Shown: positions 1 to 6,969 of the stretch, one piece after another
How the letters are laid out: each line of letters begins with the position of its first letter
How positions within the stretch are numbered: position 1 is the first letter of the stretch
The notes under the pieces: generated by a model
Database searches by the model: none
Told to the model about the DNA's origin: nothing
What the model saw: only the letters and a program-made list of their open reading frames with translations
Program-made: the position numbers and the translations under genes
Assembly: GCA_018241865.1 (NCBI GenBank)
Contig: JAFECY010000236.1
Location: 1-24,141, forward strand
DNA length: 24,141 bases
Direction: 5' to 3'
DNA from: Pseudomonadota bacterium
Lineage (GTDB): Bacteria; Pseudomonadota; Gammaproteobacteria; Burkholderiales; Burkholderiaceae_D

Positions 1-22
1 AGTATATCCAATTAAAATCAAC

Positions 23-40
23 ATAAATCACACGATTTAT
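23..40. promoter_or_regulatory. Palindromic operator candidate upstream of the LysR gene
   Basis: The sequence is ATAAAT, six bases, then ATTTAT: a perfect 6+6 interrupted palindrome 37 bases before the LysR start, in an AT-rich leader. LysR-type regulators commonly bind interrupted dyads near their own start and a divergent target gene. That this is such a site is inference. No clear -35/-10 pair was resolved in bases 1-76. Confidence 0.35.
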
Positions 41-76
41 CACATAATTATTGCGTTTAAGTAAAAAATAGCCGTC

Positions 77-982
77 ATGGATCAATTCAAACAAATCTCC
101 ACCTTCGTCGATGTCATCGCCAAGGGCAGCTTGTCGGCGGCCGCGCGAGCCGAAGGCATCGCGCCCGCCATGATCGGCCGCCGGCTCGATGCGTTGGAAG
201 AACGCTTGGGCGTGAAACTGCTACAACGCTCGACCCGCAAGATCGCCCTAACCGATGAAGGCACGGCTTTTCTCGAAGATTGCCAGCGTATCTTGGCCGA
301 TCTGGAAGATGCGGAATCGGCCGTTTCCGAACGCAGTGCGCGTGCCAGCGGTCATCTGGCCATCTCCGCGCCAGCCGGTTTCGGCCGCTGGCATGTCGCT
401 CCACTCATCCCTTCCTTCTTGGCCGAGCATCGTGCACTCAGCTTGACGCTCAGCCTGAACGACCGCGTGGTCGATCTGCTCGGTGAAGGCATCGACGTCG
501 CGATCCGCATCGCCGCCCTCACCGACTCCAACATGGTCGGCATCAAACTGGCCGACAACCAGCGCGTGGTGGTCGCCGCGCCTGATTACATCAAACGTCA
601 CGGCACACCCCAAACCTTGGCTGATTTGGCAAAGCATAACTGCCTCGCCATCAGCAGCGACGGCAGCCAGCGCGGCTGGACTTTTCGCCAGAGCGGCAAG
701 AACGTCACGTTGAAAGTCGCGGGCAACATGGAATGCAACGACGGCGAAGTGCTGCACCATTGGGCGCTCGCTGGCAAAGGTCTAGCGTGGCGCTCGATGT
801 GGGAAGTCGGCAGCGAAATCGAAACCGGCAAATTGGTGTCCGTGCTAGACGAATACGCCGCGCCGGGCAATGACGTGTATGCCGTGTTCGCCCAGCGCCG
901 GCACCTGCCTCTACGCATCCGCGCTTTCGTGGATTTTTTGCGGCGCGCCTATGCGCGGCCGGATTATTGGCGCAGGACGTAA
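77..982 (+). CDS. LysR-family transcriptional regulator (CrgA-like)
   Basis: This 301-residue protein has the standard LysR length. Residues 1-60 form the winged helix-turn-helix (FVDVIAKGSLSAAARAEG, then RRLDALEERLGVKLLQRSTR). From about residue 90 to the end is the periplasmic-binding-protein-like effector domain, opening with GHLAISAPAGFGR. That opening, together with a C-terminus of the form FVDFLRR, is typical of the CrgA/DsdC-like group, whose effectors vary widely. The ATG at 77 follows an AT-rich leader with no good Shine-Dalgarno sequence. The gene lies directly after a palindrome at 23-40. Its target cannot be read from this window and may be a divergent gene left of position 1. The family call is firm; the regulon is unknown. 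Confidence 0.93.
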   Translation: MDQFKQISTFVDVIAKGSLSAAARAEGIAPAMIGRRLDALEERLGVKLLQRSTRKIALTDEGTAFLEDCQRILADLEDAESAVSERSARASGHLAISAPAGFGRWHVAPLIPSFLAEHRALSLTLSLNDRVVDLLGEGIDVAIRIAALTDSNMVGIKLADNQRVVVAAPDYIKRHGTPQTLADLAKHNCLAISSDGSQRGWTFRQSGKNVTLKVAGNMECNDGEVLHHWALAGKGLAWRSMWEVGSEIETGKLVSVLDEYAAPGNDVYAVFAQRRHLPLRIRAFVDFLRRAYARPDYWRRT

Positions 983-993
983 CAGAGCATCAT

Positions 994-1019
994 TTCGGCA
1001 TGGTTTTTGAATTGCCGAA
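994..1019. repeat. Inverted repeat between the LysR and permease genes
   Basis: TTCGGCA at 994-1000 is the exact inverse of TGCCGAA at 1013-1019, with a 12-base loop. There is no T-run on either side, so it is not a classical intrinsic terminator. It may be a weak transcription stop for the LysR gene or part of the permease leader. Confidence 0.35.
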
Positions 1020-1128
1020 TTGCCAGACGCGCAGCGCATAAGGTCGCCATTTGCACACCAGCGGCATTCGTCAATCCCGGCAAAATGCGCTACATTCCTG
1101 CATCTCCTATCACGCGAGTCGCAAACAC

Positions 1129-2142
1129 ATGACAACCCAGTCCCGCCCCAGTCCTTCCGCAATCGCGTCTTACATCCTGATGGCACTCGGCCTGTGGCTG
1201 GTGATGAGCCACGGTCTGCTGGCTGCGTTATTTGCCGGCTTGCTGGTGTTTGCGCTGGTGCACATGCTGGCGCCGCTGCTGGCGAAAAAAATCAGTAGCA
1301 ACCGCGCCCGGATGCTGGCCGTTGCCGTGCTGTCGGTGCTGATCGTGACGCTGCTGACGGCGGCGATCTGGGCTGCCGTGTCTTTCTTCCGCAGCGATGC
1401 CGGCAGCATCGAGATACTGCTGCAAAAACTGGCCGACATCATCGAAGCGTCGCGCGGTCAGATGCCAGATTGGGCTATACAGTACCTACCGGGCGATGCC
1501 GATGCCTTGCGTACGGCGATCATCGGATGGCTGCACACACATTCGCTCGAAGCCAAAACGCTGGGGCAGGAAGCCGGCCGCGCCGCCGCGCATTTGTTGG
1601 TCGGCATGATTATCGGCGCGATGGCCGCCATGTACGACAGCACCGAAGCGCCCCCCTTCCGCCCTTTGGCCGTCGCCCTACGCGAACGCGTCGCCGGGCT
1701 GGAAAAATCTTTCCGTCAGATCGTGTTCGCCCAAGTCCGCATCAGTGCCATCAACACGGCACTGAGTGCGCTTTACATCCTAGTCATCCTGCCGCTGGCC
1801 GGCATCCATCTGCCGCTAGCCAAGACGCTGGTGGTCATTACCTTCGTCGCCGGCCTGCTGCCGGTGATCGGTAACCTAGTCTCGAACACGGTGCTGGTGA
1901 TCGTGGCGCTGTCGCACTCGCTCAACATCGCCATCGCCTCGCTACTGTTCATGGTTGTGATCCACAAGCTGGAATATTTCCTGAACGCGCGCATCATCGG
2001 CTCCCACATCAATGCCCGATCATGGGAATTATTGACCGCGATGCTGGCGATGGAGTCGGTGTTCGGCTTGCATGGCGTGGCGGCAGCGCCGGTGCTGTAC
2101 GCTTACGTCAAACATGAGCTGGCGCTGCGAGAATTGGTGTAA
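1129..2142 (+). CDS. AI-2E/PerM (UPF0118) family membrane transporter
   Basis: From the ATG at 1129 the protein has 337 residues. It has an N-terminal hydrophobic pair, a soluble middle region (about residues 85-170) and a C-terminal cluster of helices. The C-terminal GLLPVIGNLVSN and the later FLNARIIGSHINARSWELL stretch are the family hallmarks. The family contains the E. coli TqsA exporter and various permeases; the substrate here is unknown. The frame stays open upstream to a TTG at 1051, but the extra 26 residues do not look membrane-like and are rich in His, Ser and Arg. I chose 1129 because the first helix follows as expected. Its own ribosome site is weak. The next gene starts 17 bases after the stop, so the two may be co-transcribed. 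Confidence 0.88.
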   Translation: MTTQSRPSPSAIASYILMALGLWLVMSHGLLAALFAGLLVFALVHMLAPLLAKKISSNRARMLAVAVLSVLIVTLLTAAIWAAVSFFRSDAGSIEILLQKLADIIEASRGQMPDWAIQYLPGDADALRTAIIGWLHTHSLEAKTLGQEAGRAAAHLLVGMIIGAMAAMYDSTEAPPFRPLAVALRERVAGLEKSFRQIVFAQVRISAINTALSALYILVILPLAGIHLPLAKTLVVITFVAGLLPVIGNLVSNTVLVIVALSHSLNIAIASLLFMVVIHKLEYFLNARIIGSHINARSWELLTAMLAMESVFGLHGVAAAPVLYAYVKHELALRELV

Positions 2143-2159
2143 CACGGCATCCATCCACC

Positions 2160-2543
2160 ATGAAGAATCCTTACCTGCCGCCTGCCACCCCGATAACAGT
2201 AGTACCGGGAGACGACGATACTCCCGGAACCGGCTTACTAGCCGCCGGCCTCATCTGTGCCTTGCTCACCGCCATCGTGCCCATGTTTGTCGTGCCGGCA
2301 TTCACAAAAGTCTTCGACTCCTTTGGCAGCGATCTACCCTTCCTGACGATCACCGTACTACGTTACTACCTAGCATTCTGGTTATTGCCAGTGCTGGTAC
2401 TGATCGTCCGCCTGTTTTGGCCAGTTCGTCGAAATCGCGCCAAGGTGTCATGCCTGACTGGCGTCATCGGCATGCTGCTCGCACTGCTGGTGTCAGCGAT
2501 CGCGCTTTATCTGCCGATTTTTAAAATGGGAAGCGTGGTGTGA
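2160..2543 (+). CDS. Small three-helix membrane protein with a GspF/PilC-like motif
   Basis: This 127-residue protein has a proline-rich N-terminus and three predicted membrane segments, at about residues 25-47, 66-88 and 99-121. The stretch VVPAFTKVFDSFGSDLPFLT, between helices 1 and 2, resembles the signature around the last helices of type II secretion/type IV pilus platform proteins (GspF/PilC), where a conserved VP..F...F..FG..LP..T pattern occurs. The protein is far too short to be a platform protein, which needs about 400 residues. It may belong to a standalone family of small inner-membrane proteins sharing that motif. It lies 17 bases downstream of the permease gene and converges on the ImmA-like gene. 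Coding status is well supported by composition; function is unknown. Confidence 0.7.
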   Translation: MKNPYLPPATPITVVPGDDDTPGTGLLAAGLICALLTAIVPMFVVPAFTKVFDSFGSDLPFLTITVLRYYLAFWLLPVLVLIVRLFWPVRRNRAKVSCLTGVIGMLLALLVSAIALYLPIFKMGSVV

Positions 2544-2557
2544 CGTAGCGACGGCCG

Positions 2558-2589
2558 AAAAAAACGGGCTGACAACAAGGTATCAGCCC
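2558..2589 (-). terminator. Rho-independent terminator of the ImmA-like gene
   Basis: GGGCTGA (2566-2572) pairs with TCAGCCC (2583-2589) across a 10-base loop. On the minus strand the stem is followed by C and then seven T (2558-2564 as A on the plus strand). It sits about 60 bases after the stop of the minus-strand gene and serves that gene. On the plus strand there is no T-run. Confidence 0.8.
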
Positions 2590-2647
2590 ATCCAAATGCC
2601 ACAAAGTACTACTAGGAGACAAAACCGAACTACACGATTCCTACTGC

Positions 2648-3178
2648 TTACGCTGCCTCGGCATGCACCGGCACGCCGAGCGATTCGAGGCGGGACAGCA
2701 TCACATCTTCGCCCACGCCGAAATGTTCCGCCATAGCGACCGGCGTCACGCCTTGCCGCAGCATGTCTTGCACCGCGTGCTCCGGCATGAGTAGCGACGC
2801 GCCGAAATAATTCGCAAAGACTGCATCCGCGCCAGCCTGAAAACCAGCCTGCTGCGCACGGAAATCCACATACCGGTAGCAATCCTCATCGTGCTGGCTG
2901 AGATCGACGTAATGGCCGATCTTCTGCGCGCAACTAATGCGCTTGTGATCCGGGGTTTCGATCTGATTCAACAAAATCACCGCGTCTTTGTCGGCATCTT
3001 TGAGCAGTCCGCCGAGTACGTTACTCGGCAAATCCGCCTCCAGCACCGTCATGCCCAGTTCCTCGGCAATCCACACTGGATCGACCGGGAAACCGCGCTC
3101 GCACCATACGGTATCGAGCAGATGGCATGCCGATTTGCCTGCCTCCAAATTCATCGCTGCGAACGCTGTATTTTGCAT
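2648..3178 (-). CDS. ImmA/IrrE-like protein with a degenerate metalloprotease site
   Basis: This 176-residue protein has the ImmA/IrrE (DUF955-type) layout. An N-terminal helical part (DPVWIAEELGMTVLEADLP) and a beta segment ending LGGLLKDADKDAVILLN precede the region where the zinc motif should be, RISCAQKIGHY (residues 80-90). Then come ANYFGASLLMP (122-132) and a C-terminal helix-turn-helix-like tail (VTPVAMAEHFGV). The family consensus at the active site is AHELGH. Here His and Glu are Q85 and K86, only H89 remains, and the later ligand Glu before the AN.F motif is F121. I infer that it is not an active metalloprotease and may act as a sensor, adaptor or regulator. No Xre gene or toxin is adjacent. 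The start is supported by GGGAG about 9 bases upstream. It has its own promoter and terminator. Confidence 0.75.
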   Translation of the reverse strand: MQNTAFAAMNLEAGKSACHLLDTVWCERGFPVDPVWIAEELGMTVLEADLPSNVLGGLLKDADKDAVILLNQIETPDHKRISCAQKIGHYVDLSQHDEDCYRYVDFRAQQAGFQAGADAVFANYFGASLLMPEHAVQDMLRQGVTPVAMAEHFGVGEDVMLSRLESLGVPVHAEAA

Positions 3179-3219
3179 GGCGCTGCTCTCCCGGGATCGT
3201 GATCGAATTTGCCGAACCT

Positions 3220-3276
3220 AAAAATGTTGCCGTACGCCAAGATATTAGCAGGCTATTGCCGCATGTCAACATTTTT
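3220..3276. repeat. 10-bp inverted repeat bracketing the ImmA-like promoter
   Basis: AAAAATGTTG at 3220-3229 is the exact inverse of CAACATTTTT at 3267-3276, with centres 47 bp apart. One arm overlaps the -35 box and the other lies just past the predicted transcription start. The placement suits two operator half-sites that could hold a repressor loop or dimer pair. Function is inferred. Confidence 0.45.
3242..3269 (-). promoter_or_regulatory. Near-consensus sigma-70 promoter for the ImmA-like gene
   Basis: Read on the minus strand, TTGACA (3269-3264) and TAATAT (3247-3242) are separated by 16 bp: a perfect -35 and a 5/6 -10. The predicted start near 3235 gives a leader of about 57 bases. 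For the plus-strand OmpA gene I could not find an equally good promoter in 3277-3472. That remaining stretch holds nothing else I can support. Confidence 0.7.
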
Positions 3277-3472
3277 CTGTAACCTGCGGTATGACAACTT
3301 TGCCAATTCGATCCATCGCACTACTCCCTGATTATTACAATAGGCCGCTGAAGCCTGAACTGCAATGCGAGGCAGAAACACGATGCAATACGCGACAGAC
3401 GGCAAAGAGAAAAAGCACTACACTTTGCATGTTCCCCACCCACAATGACCGATTTTCACAAAGGAGAATTCC

Positions 3473-4126
3473 ATGAAAAAACTCACTACTCTTGCCTTGG
3501 TTGGTGCACTGACCGTATCCGGCTGCGCCAACATGAGCGAAACCGAACGTGGTACGGCGGGGGGTGCGGCCATTGGCGCCGTGGCCGGCGCGGTACTCGG
3601 CGCAGTAACCGGCGGTGGGCGTGACGGCGCGGCCACCGGCGCAGTGCTCGGCGGCGTGGCCGGCGCGGTGATCGGCAATGTCTGGTCCAGCAAGATGGAA
3701 AAACAGAAGCAAGATATGGAGCAAGCCACACAAGGCACTGGGGTTCAAGTCAGCCAGACTGCGGACAACCGTCTCAAGCTCGATATTCCATCCGACATTT
3801 CCTTCGACACCAATCGGGCGAATATCAAGCCGAATTTCCGTCCTATCCTCGATAAATTTGCCAGCACACTGGCAACCAATCCGGCAACCACTATTACCAT
3901 CGTCGGTCACACCGACAGCACCGGTAGCGACGCCATCAATGATCCGCTGTCGTTGAATCGCGCTGCTCACACGCGTGATTACCTGACCGTGCGCGGCGTG
4001 TCATCTGCGCGCTTCACGATCGATGGTCGCGGTTCGCGCGAGCCGATTGCTTCCAACGCTACCAGTGAAGGTCGCGCCCGCAACCGGCGCGTCGAGATTT
4101 ACGTGGCGGAACCACAACGTCGTTAA
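3473..4126 (+). CDS. OmpA-family lipoprotein with glycine zipper (YiaD-like)
   Basis: This 217-residue protein begins with a lipoprotein signal peptide whose lipobox VSGC places the lipidated Cys at residue 18. Alanine at +2 suggests sorting to the outer membrane. Residues 27-67 are a Gly/Ala glycine-zipper segment (GGAAIGAVAGAVLGAVTGGG and a second copy), which probably inserts in or oligomerises at the membrane. The C-terminal domain (about 100-213) is the OmpA peptidoglycan-binding fold, with ISFDTNRANIKP, VGHTDSTGSD, LSLNRAAHTRDYL and GRARNRRVEIYV. The likely role is tethering the outer membrane to peptidoglycan. The start has a good Shine-Dalgarno sequence (AAGGAG, 7 bases upstream). The gene stands alone and converges on the kinase gene across a shared hairpin. 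Confidence 0.92.
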   Translation: MKKLTTLALVGALTVSGCANMSETERGTAGGAAIGAVAGAVLGAVTGGGRDGAATGAVLGGVAGAVIGNVWSSKMEKQKQDMEQATQGTGVQVSQTADNRLKLDIPSDISFDTNRANIKPNFRPILDKFASTLATNPATTITIVGHTDSTGSDAINDPLSLNRAAHTRDYLTVRGVSSARFTIDGRGSREPIASNATSEGRARNRRVEIYVAEPQRR

Positions 4127-4139
4127 ACGCTAGGCGAAC

Positions 4140-4174
4140 TGTTGGAAAGCGATTGCGCGAGCAGCTTTCCAACA
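4140..4174. terminator. Hairpin between convergent OmpA-like and ROK genes
   Basis: TGTTGGAAAGC (4140-4150) and GCTTTCCAACA (4164-4174) form a perfect 11-bp stem with a 13-base loop, 14 bases past the OmpA-like stop and 5 bases past the ROK stop. Neither strand has a T-run afterwards. Its position suggests a shared transcription end or mRNA 3' stabiliser rather than a textbook intrinsic terminator. Confidence 0.5.
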
Positions 4175-4179
4175 ATGCT

Positions 4180-5154
4180 TCAACTCTCCCACGGTCGGGT
4201 CGCACGCCAATGTGTGACCCATTCTGTCGGCATCACCTGACAAAGCGCGCCGATGTCGCCGACGAGTGAACCGAGCTCTGCGTCGATCAACCGCACCTCA
4301 GCGGTGAGTGCCGGCAATCTTCCTGCCAACTCTTGCAGCAACAAAGGACGCAGCCAATCGCCGTGGTGTTGCCAGATGCCGCCGCCGATCACGAAGGTGC
4401 GCGTGTCGAGCATGGCAGTCACGTTGTACAAAGCTCGCCCCAGCCAGCGCGCCGCCTCCGCCACCAACGCGTATTCTTCCGGGCTGCGTGCGCGCGCGGC
4501 GGCAAACAGCGCAGCCGTATCGCGGCCATGACGACGCGCCAAATTACGTCCCGATACCAGCGACTCGACATCACCGCGATTGCCGCAGCCGCAACGCGCA
4601 TCCGAAGCATCCGTCATCAACATGTGGCCCGCATGGCCGGCGTTGCCATGCTTGCCGTGCAGGATGCGGCCGTCAACGCATAGACCGAAACCGATGCCGG
4701 TGCTCCAAGTGACGTAGGCGCAATGATCTTCAGTCTGCACCGCGCCGAAAAACCGCTCTGCGTTCAAAGCGGCAACGGCATCGTTGCACATAACGACTTG
4801 TTCAAAACGGGAGAGCAGCATCTGCTGCAGTGGCACGGCGTCCCAGTCATTCGGCAAATCGCTGGCTCCCGACTGCCGACCGCACAGATTCGGCGAGGCC
4901 AGCGCAAGCAGGCCATCCCGTTGCACGAAAGGCCCGGTGGAACCGATGCCGACCGCGCACACCTGCGCCGGCGGCACGCCAGCCGCCGCGCACATGGCGT
5001 CGATCATGGCGATGCACTGCTGCGGCAAGGCCTGCTCCGTACCAGACAGCACAGTCGGCTGCGTCTGCCTTTGCAGCAATCCGTCACGGCCGGCCAGCGT
5101 GGCCGCGATTTTCGTGCCGCCGATGTCGAGTCCGGTAATGTAGTGCGCTGTCAT
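4180..5154 (-). CDS. ROK-family sugar kinase (probable glucokinase-type)
   Basis: This 324-residue protein carries the ROK/ASKHA kinase elements: the phosphate loop DIGGTK (10-15), the catalytic Asp in CNDAVAALNAE (D125), STGIGFGL (151-158) and a late adenosine-site VIGGGI (255-260). Two family positions differ. The sugar-contacting AGEIGH motif reads AGHAGH (172-177), and the zinc motif CxCGxxGC reads CGCGNRGD, so the third Cys is D195. The likely reaction is ATP-dependent phosphorylation of a hexose in the cytoplasm. In this operon glucose released by the GH15 enzyme is the natural guess, but fructose or an amino sugar cannot be excluded. Its ATG directly abuts the GH15 stop (TGAATG), implying translational coupling. 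It is the last gene of the trehalose cassette. Confidence 0.87.
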   Translation of the reverse strand: MTAHYITGLDIGGTKIAATLAGRDGLLQRQTQPTVLSGTEQALPQQCIAMIDAMCAAAGVPPAQVCAVGIGSTGPFVQRDGLLALASPNLCGRQSGASDLPNDWDAVPLQQMLLSRFEQVVMCNDAVAALNAERFFGAVQTEDHCAYVTWSTGIGFGLCVDGRILHGKHGNAGHAGHMLMTDASDARCGCGNRGDVESLVSGRNLARRHGRDTAALFAAARARSPEEYALVAEAARWLGRALYNVTAMLDTRTFVIGGGIWQHHGDWLRPLLLQELAGRLPALTAEVRLIDAELGSLVGDIGALCQVMPTEWVTHWRATRPWES

Positions 5155-6942
5155 TCAATAAGCCTCGTCCCAAGGAATGCTGAGCCGCGTCGCGCATTGG
5201 ATCAGCCCTACCATGCTATAAGTTTGCGGGAAATTACCCCACAGTTCGCCGCTCTCCGGTGCCACGTCTTCCGACAACAGGCCCAGATGATTACGTCGCG
5301 CCAGCACTTTTTCAAACAATTCGCGCGCCCGCTGTTTTTGCCCCATGCTGGCCAGCGCCAGTATCCACCACTGGGTACAAACCAGGAAAGCCGTTTCCGG
5401 CATGCCGAAGTCATCTTCTTCGTCGTAGCGCAACAGGAAATCGCCACGCCGCAAATGTTTTTCGATTGCTGCCACGGTGGAAACGAAGCGGTGATCGTTC
5501 GGCGGCAGAAACTGGAATTCGGCAATCAGCAACAAGCTGGCATCGAGCCGGTCGCCGCCGAAAGTGGAAACGAAACTATGCAGCGCCGGGTTCCAAGCCT
5601 GCTCGCAAATCGTGCGATGAATCACCGCCGCATGGCCGGCCCAGTAATCCGCACGATCCGACAAACCAAGCCTGGAGGCAATCGAAGCCAGCCGGTCGCA
5701 CGCAGCCCAACACATCATGCTGGAAAAAGTGTGGATGCGCTGCGCGCCGCGCAATTCCCAAATACCAGCGTCCGGTGTTTGGAACCGTTGAACCGCCTGC
5801 TCGCCGAGACGTTCGAGATCGTTGAAGATAGGATAGTCGGGTTGACGCTCCAGTCGCGTATCGAAAAAAGCGTGCGTGCCGGCTAGGATCGCCGCGCCGA
5901 ACACATCGTTCTGCACCTGACAGTAGGCGAGATTGCCGACCCGCACCGGCCCCATGCCGCGGTAGCCGGCCAGCGCCGACGCGACGCTCTCATCCAGCCG
6001 GGCTTCGCGCCGAATGCTATAAACCGGTTGCAACGGCGTATCGCGGCTGTCGGCGATGATGTTGAGGATGTAGCCGAGGTAACGTTCCATGGTGCCGGTC
6101 ACACCCAACTGGTTTAGCGCATGAATGACGAAATAGGCGTCGCGCAGCCAGCAAAATCGGTAGTCCCAATTGCGCCCGCTATTCGGCGCTTCTGGAATGG
6201 ATGTCGTCGTCGCGGCGATGATGGCGCCGGTGTCGTCGAAAGCATTGAGCTTGAGCGTAATCGCCGCGCGAATGACGACGTCTTGCCATTCAAACGGTAT
6301 CGCTAGGCTGCGCACCCAGCGGCTCCAATAGGCGCGTGTGTTTTCATAAAAAGCGCGGCCGACCTCATGTGGCGCACCATTGACCGTTTCATCCGGCCCC
6401 ATCAGCATGGTGATGCTGTCGTAAAGAAAAAACGCCCGCTCGTCGAGCACAGCCGCCACCGACGCATCGGTCGTCAAGCGCATCGCTTGTGTGCTGACGC
6501 CGTAGGAAATATGGTGCGCGCCAAATCGCGCCTCGGCGCTCTGTCGGCCATAGTCCGTTCCTAGACGCACGCGCAACGCGATGCGCGGCCGACCCGATAC
6601 GCGGCGAATGATGCGAACCAGCATCGACGGTGCGAACATTCTGCCGTGCTGATAAAACCGCGGCGCGAAGTCGATGACCTCGATGCCGTTGCCGTGCTCA
6701 TCTTCGAGTCGCGTACTGAGGATCGCTGAATTGCGTTGATAGCGCTGCTCCAGCACCCGCGCATTTTCAAGCAGCACATCGATGCGCCCTTGCTGTGATG
6801 CCGCTTCGCCATGTTGCAATAAGGCGTTGCACAACGGGTCGCTATCGAAATAGGGGTAACACCACCAGACGATCGCCGCCTTCTGGTCGATCAATGCGCT
6901 GGTACGGCCATTGCCGATGAGACCCATATCCAGTGTCGCCAT
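5155..6942 (-). CDS. GH15 family glycoside hydrolase (glucoamylase/trehalase-like)
   Basis: This 595-residue protein has the two-part GH15 build: an N-terminal beta-sandwich (about 1-220, opening with a short GLIGNGRTSALID and a WWCYPYFDSDP motif) and an (alpha/alpha)6 barrel. The barrel shows NWDYRFCWLRDA (258-269), the general acid in GIWELRG (E396) and the general base in LLSEDVAPESGE (E558), followed by GNFPQTYSMVGLI. All expected catalytic features are present. There is no signal peptide, so it should work in the cytoplasm. GH15 includes glucoamylases, dextranases and a mycobacterial-type trehalase. Beside otsA and otsB, trehalose or a short glucan is the likely substrate, but sequence alone does not decide. 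A strong Shine-Dalgarno (GGGGAG, 5 bases before ATG) supports the start. otsB ends 27 bases upstream. Confidence 0.9.
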   Translation of the reverse strand: MATLDMGLIGNGRTSALIDQKAAIVWWCYPYFDSDPLCNALLQHGEAASQQGRIDVLLENARVLEQRYQRNSAILSTRLEDEHGNGIEVIDFAPRFYQHGRMFAPSMLVRIIRRVSGRPRIALRVRLGTDYGRQSAEARFGAHHISYGVSTQAMRLTTDASVAAVLDERAFFLYDSITMLMGPDETVNGAPHEVGRAFYENTRAYWSRWVRSLAIPFEWQDVVIRAAITLKLNAFDDTGAIIAATTTSIPEAPNSGRNWDYRFCWLRDAYFVIHALNQLGVTGTMERYLGYILNIIADSRDTPLQPVYSIRREARLDESVASALAGYRGMGPVRVGNLAYCQVQNDVFGAAILAGTHAFFDTRLERQPDYPIFNDLERLGEQAVQRFQTPDAGIWELRGAQRIHTFSSMMCWAACDRLASIASRLGLSDRADYWAGHAAVIHRTICEQAWNPALHSFVSTFGGDRLDASLLLIAEFQFLPPNDHRFVSTVAAIEKHLRRGDFLLRYDEEDDFGMPETAFLVCTQWWILALASMGQKQRARELFEKVLARRNHLGLLSEDVAPESGELWGNFPQTYSMVGLIQCATRLSIPWDEAY

Positions 6943-6969
6943 GCCTACTCCCCTATTCTGTCAATTCGA

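Noticed and set aside
1051..1128. TTG start for the permease adding 26 residues
   Set aside because: An AAGG lies nearby, but the added residues are unlike the family N-terminus; the ATG at 1129 fits better.
2566..2589. Terminator for the plus-strand small membrane protein
   Set aside because: The T-run exists only on the minus strand, so it belongs to the ImmA-like gene.
3291..3476. 61-codon plus-strand frame before the OmpA-like gene
   Set aside because: No ribosome site, no recognisable motif, and it runs into the OmpA-like start. More likely leader sequence.
4723..5886. Plus-strand open frame of 387 codons opposite the ROK and GH15 genes
   Set aside because: It spans two well-supported minus-strand genes and has a composition rich in Arg, Gln and His with no family motif.
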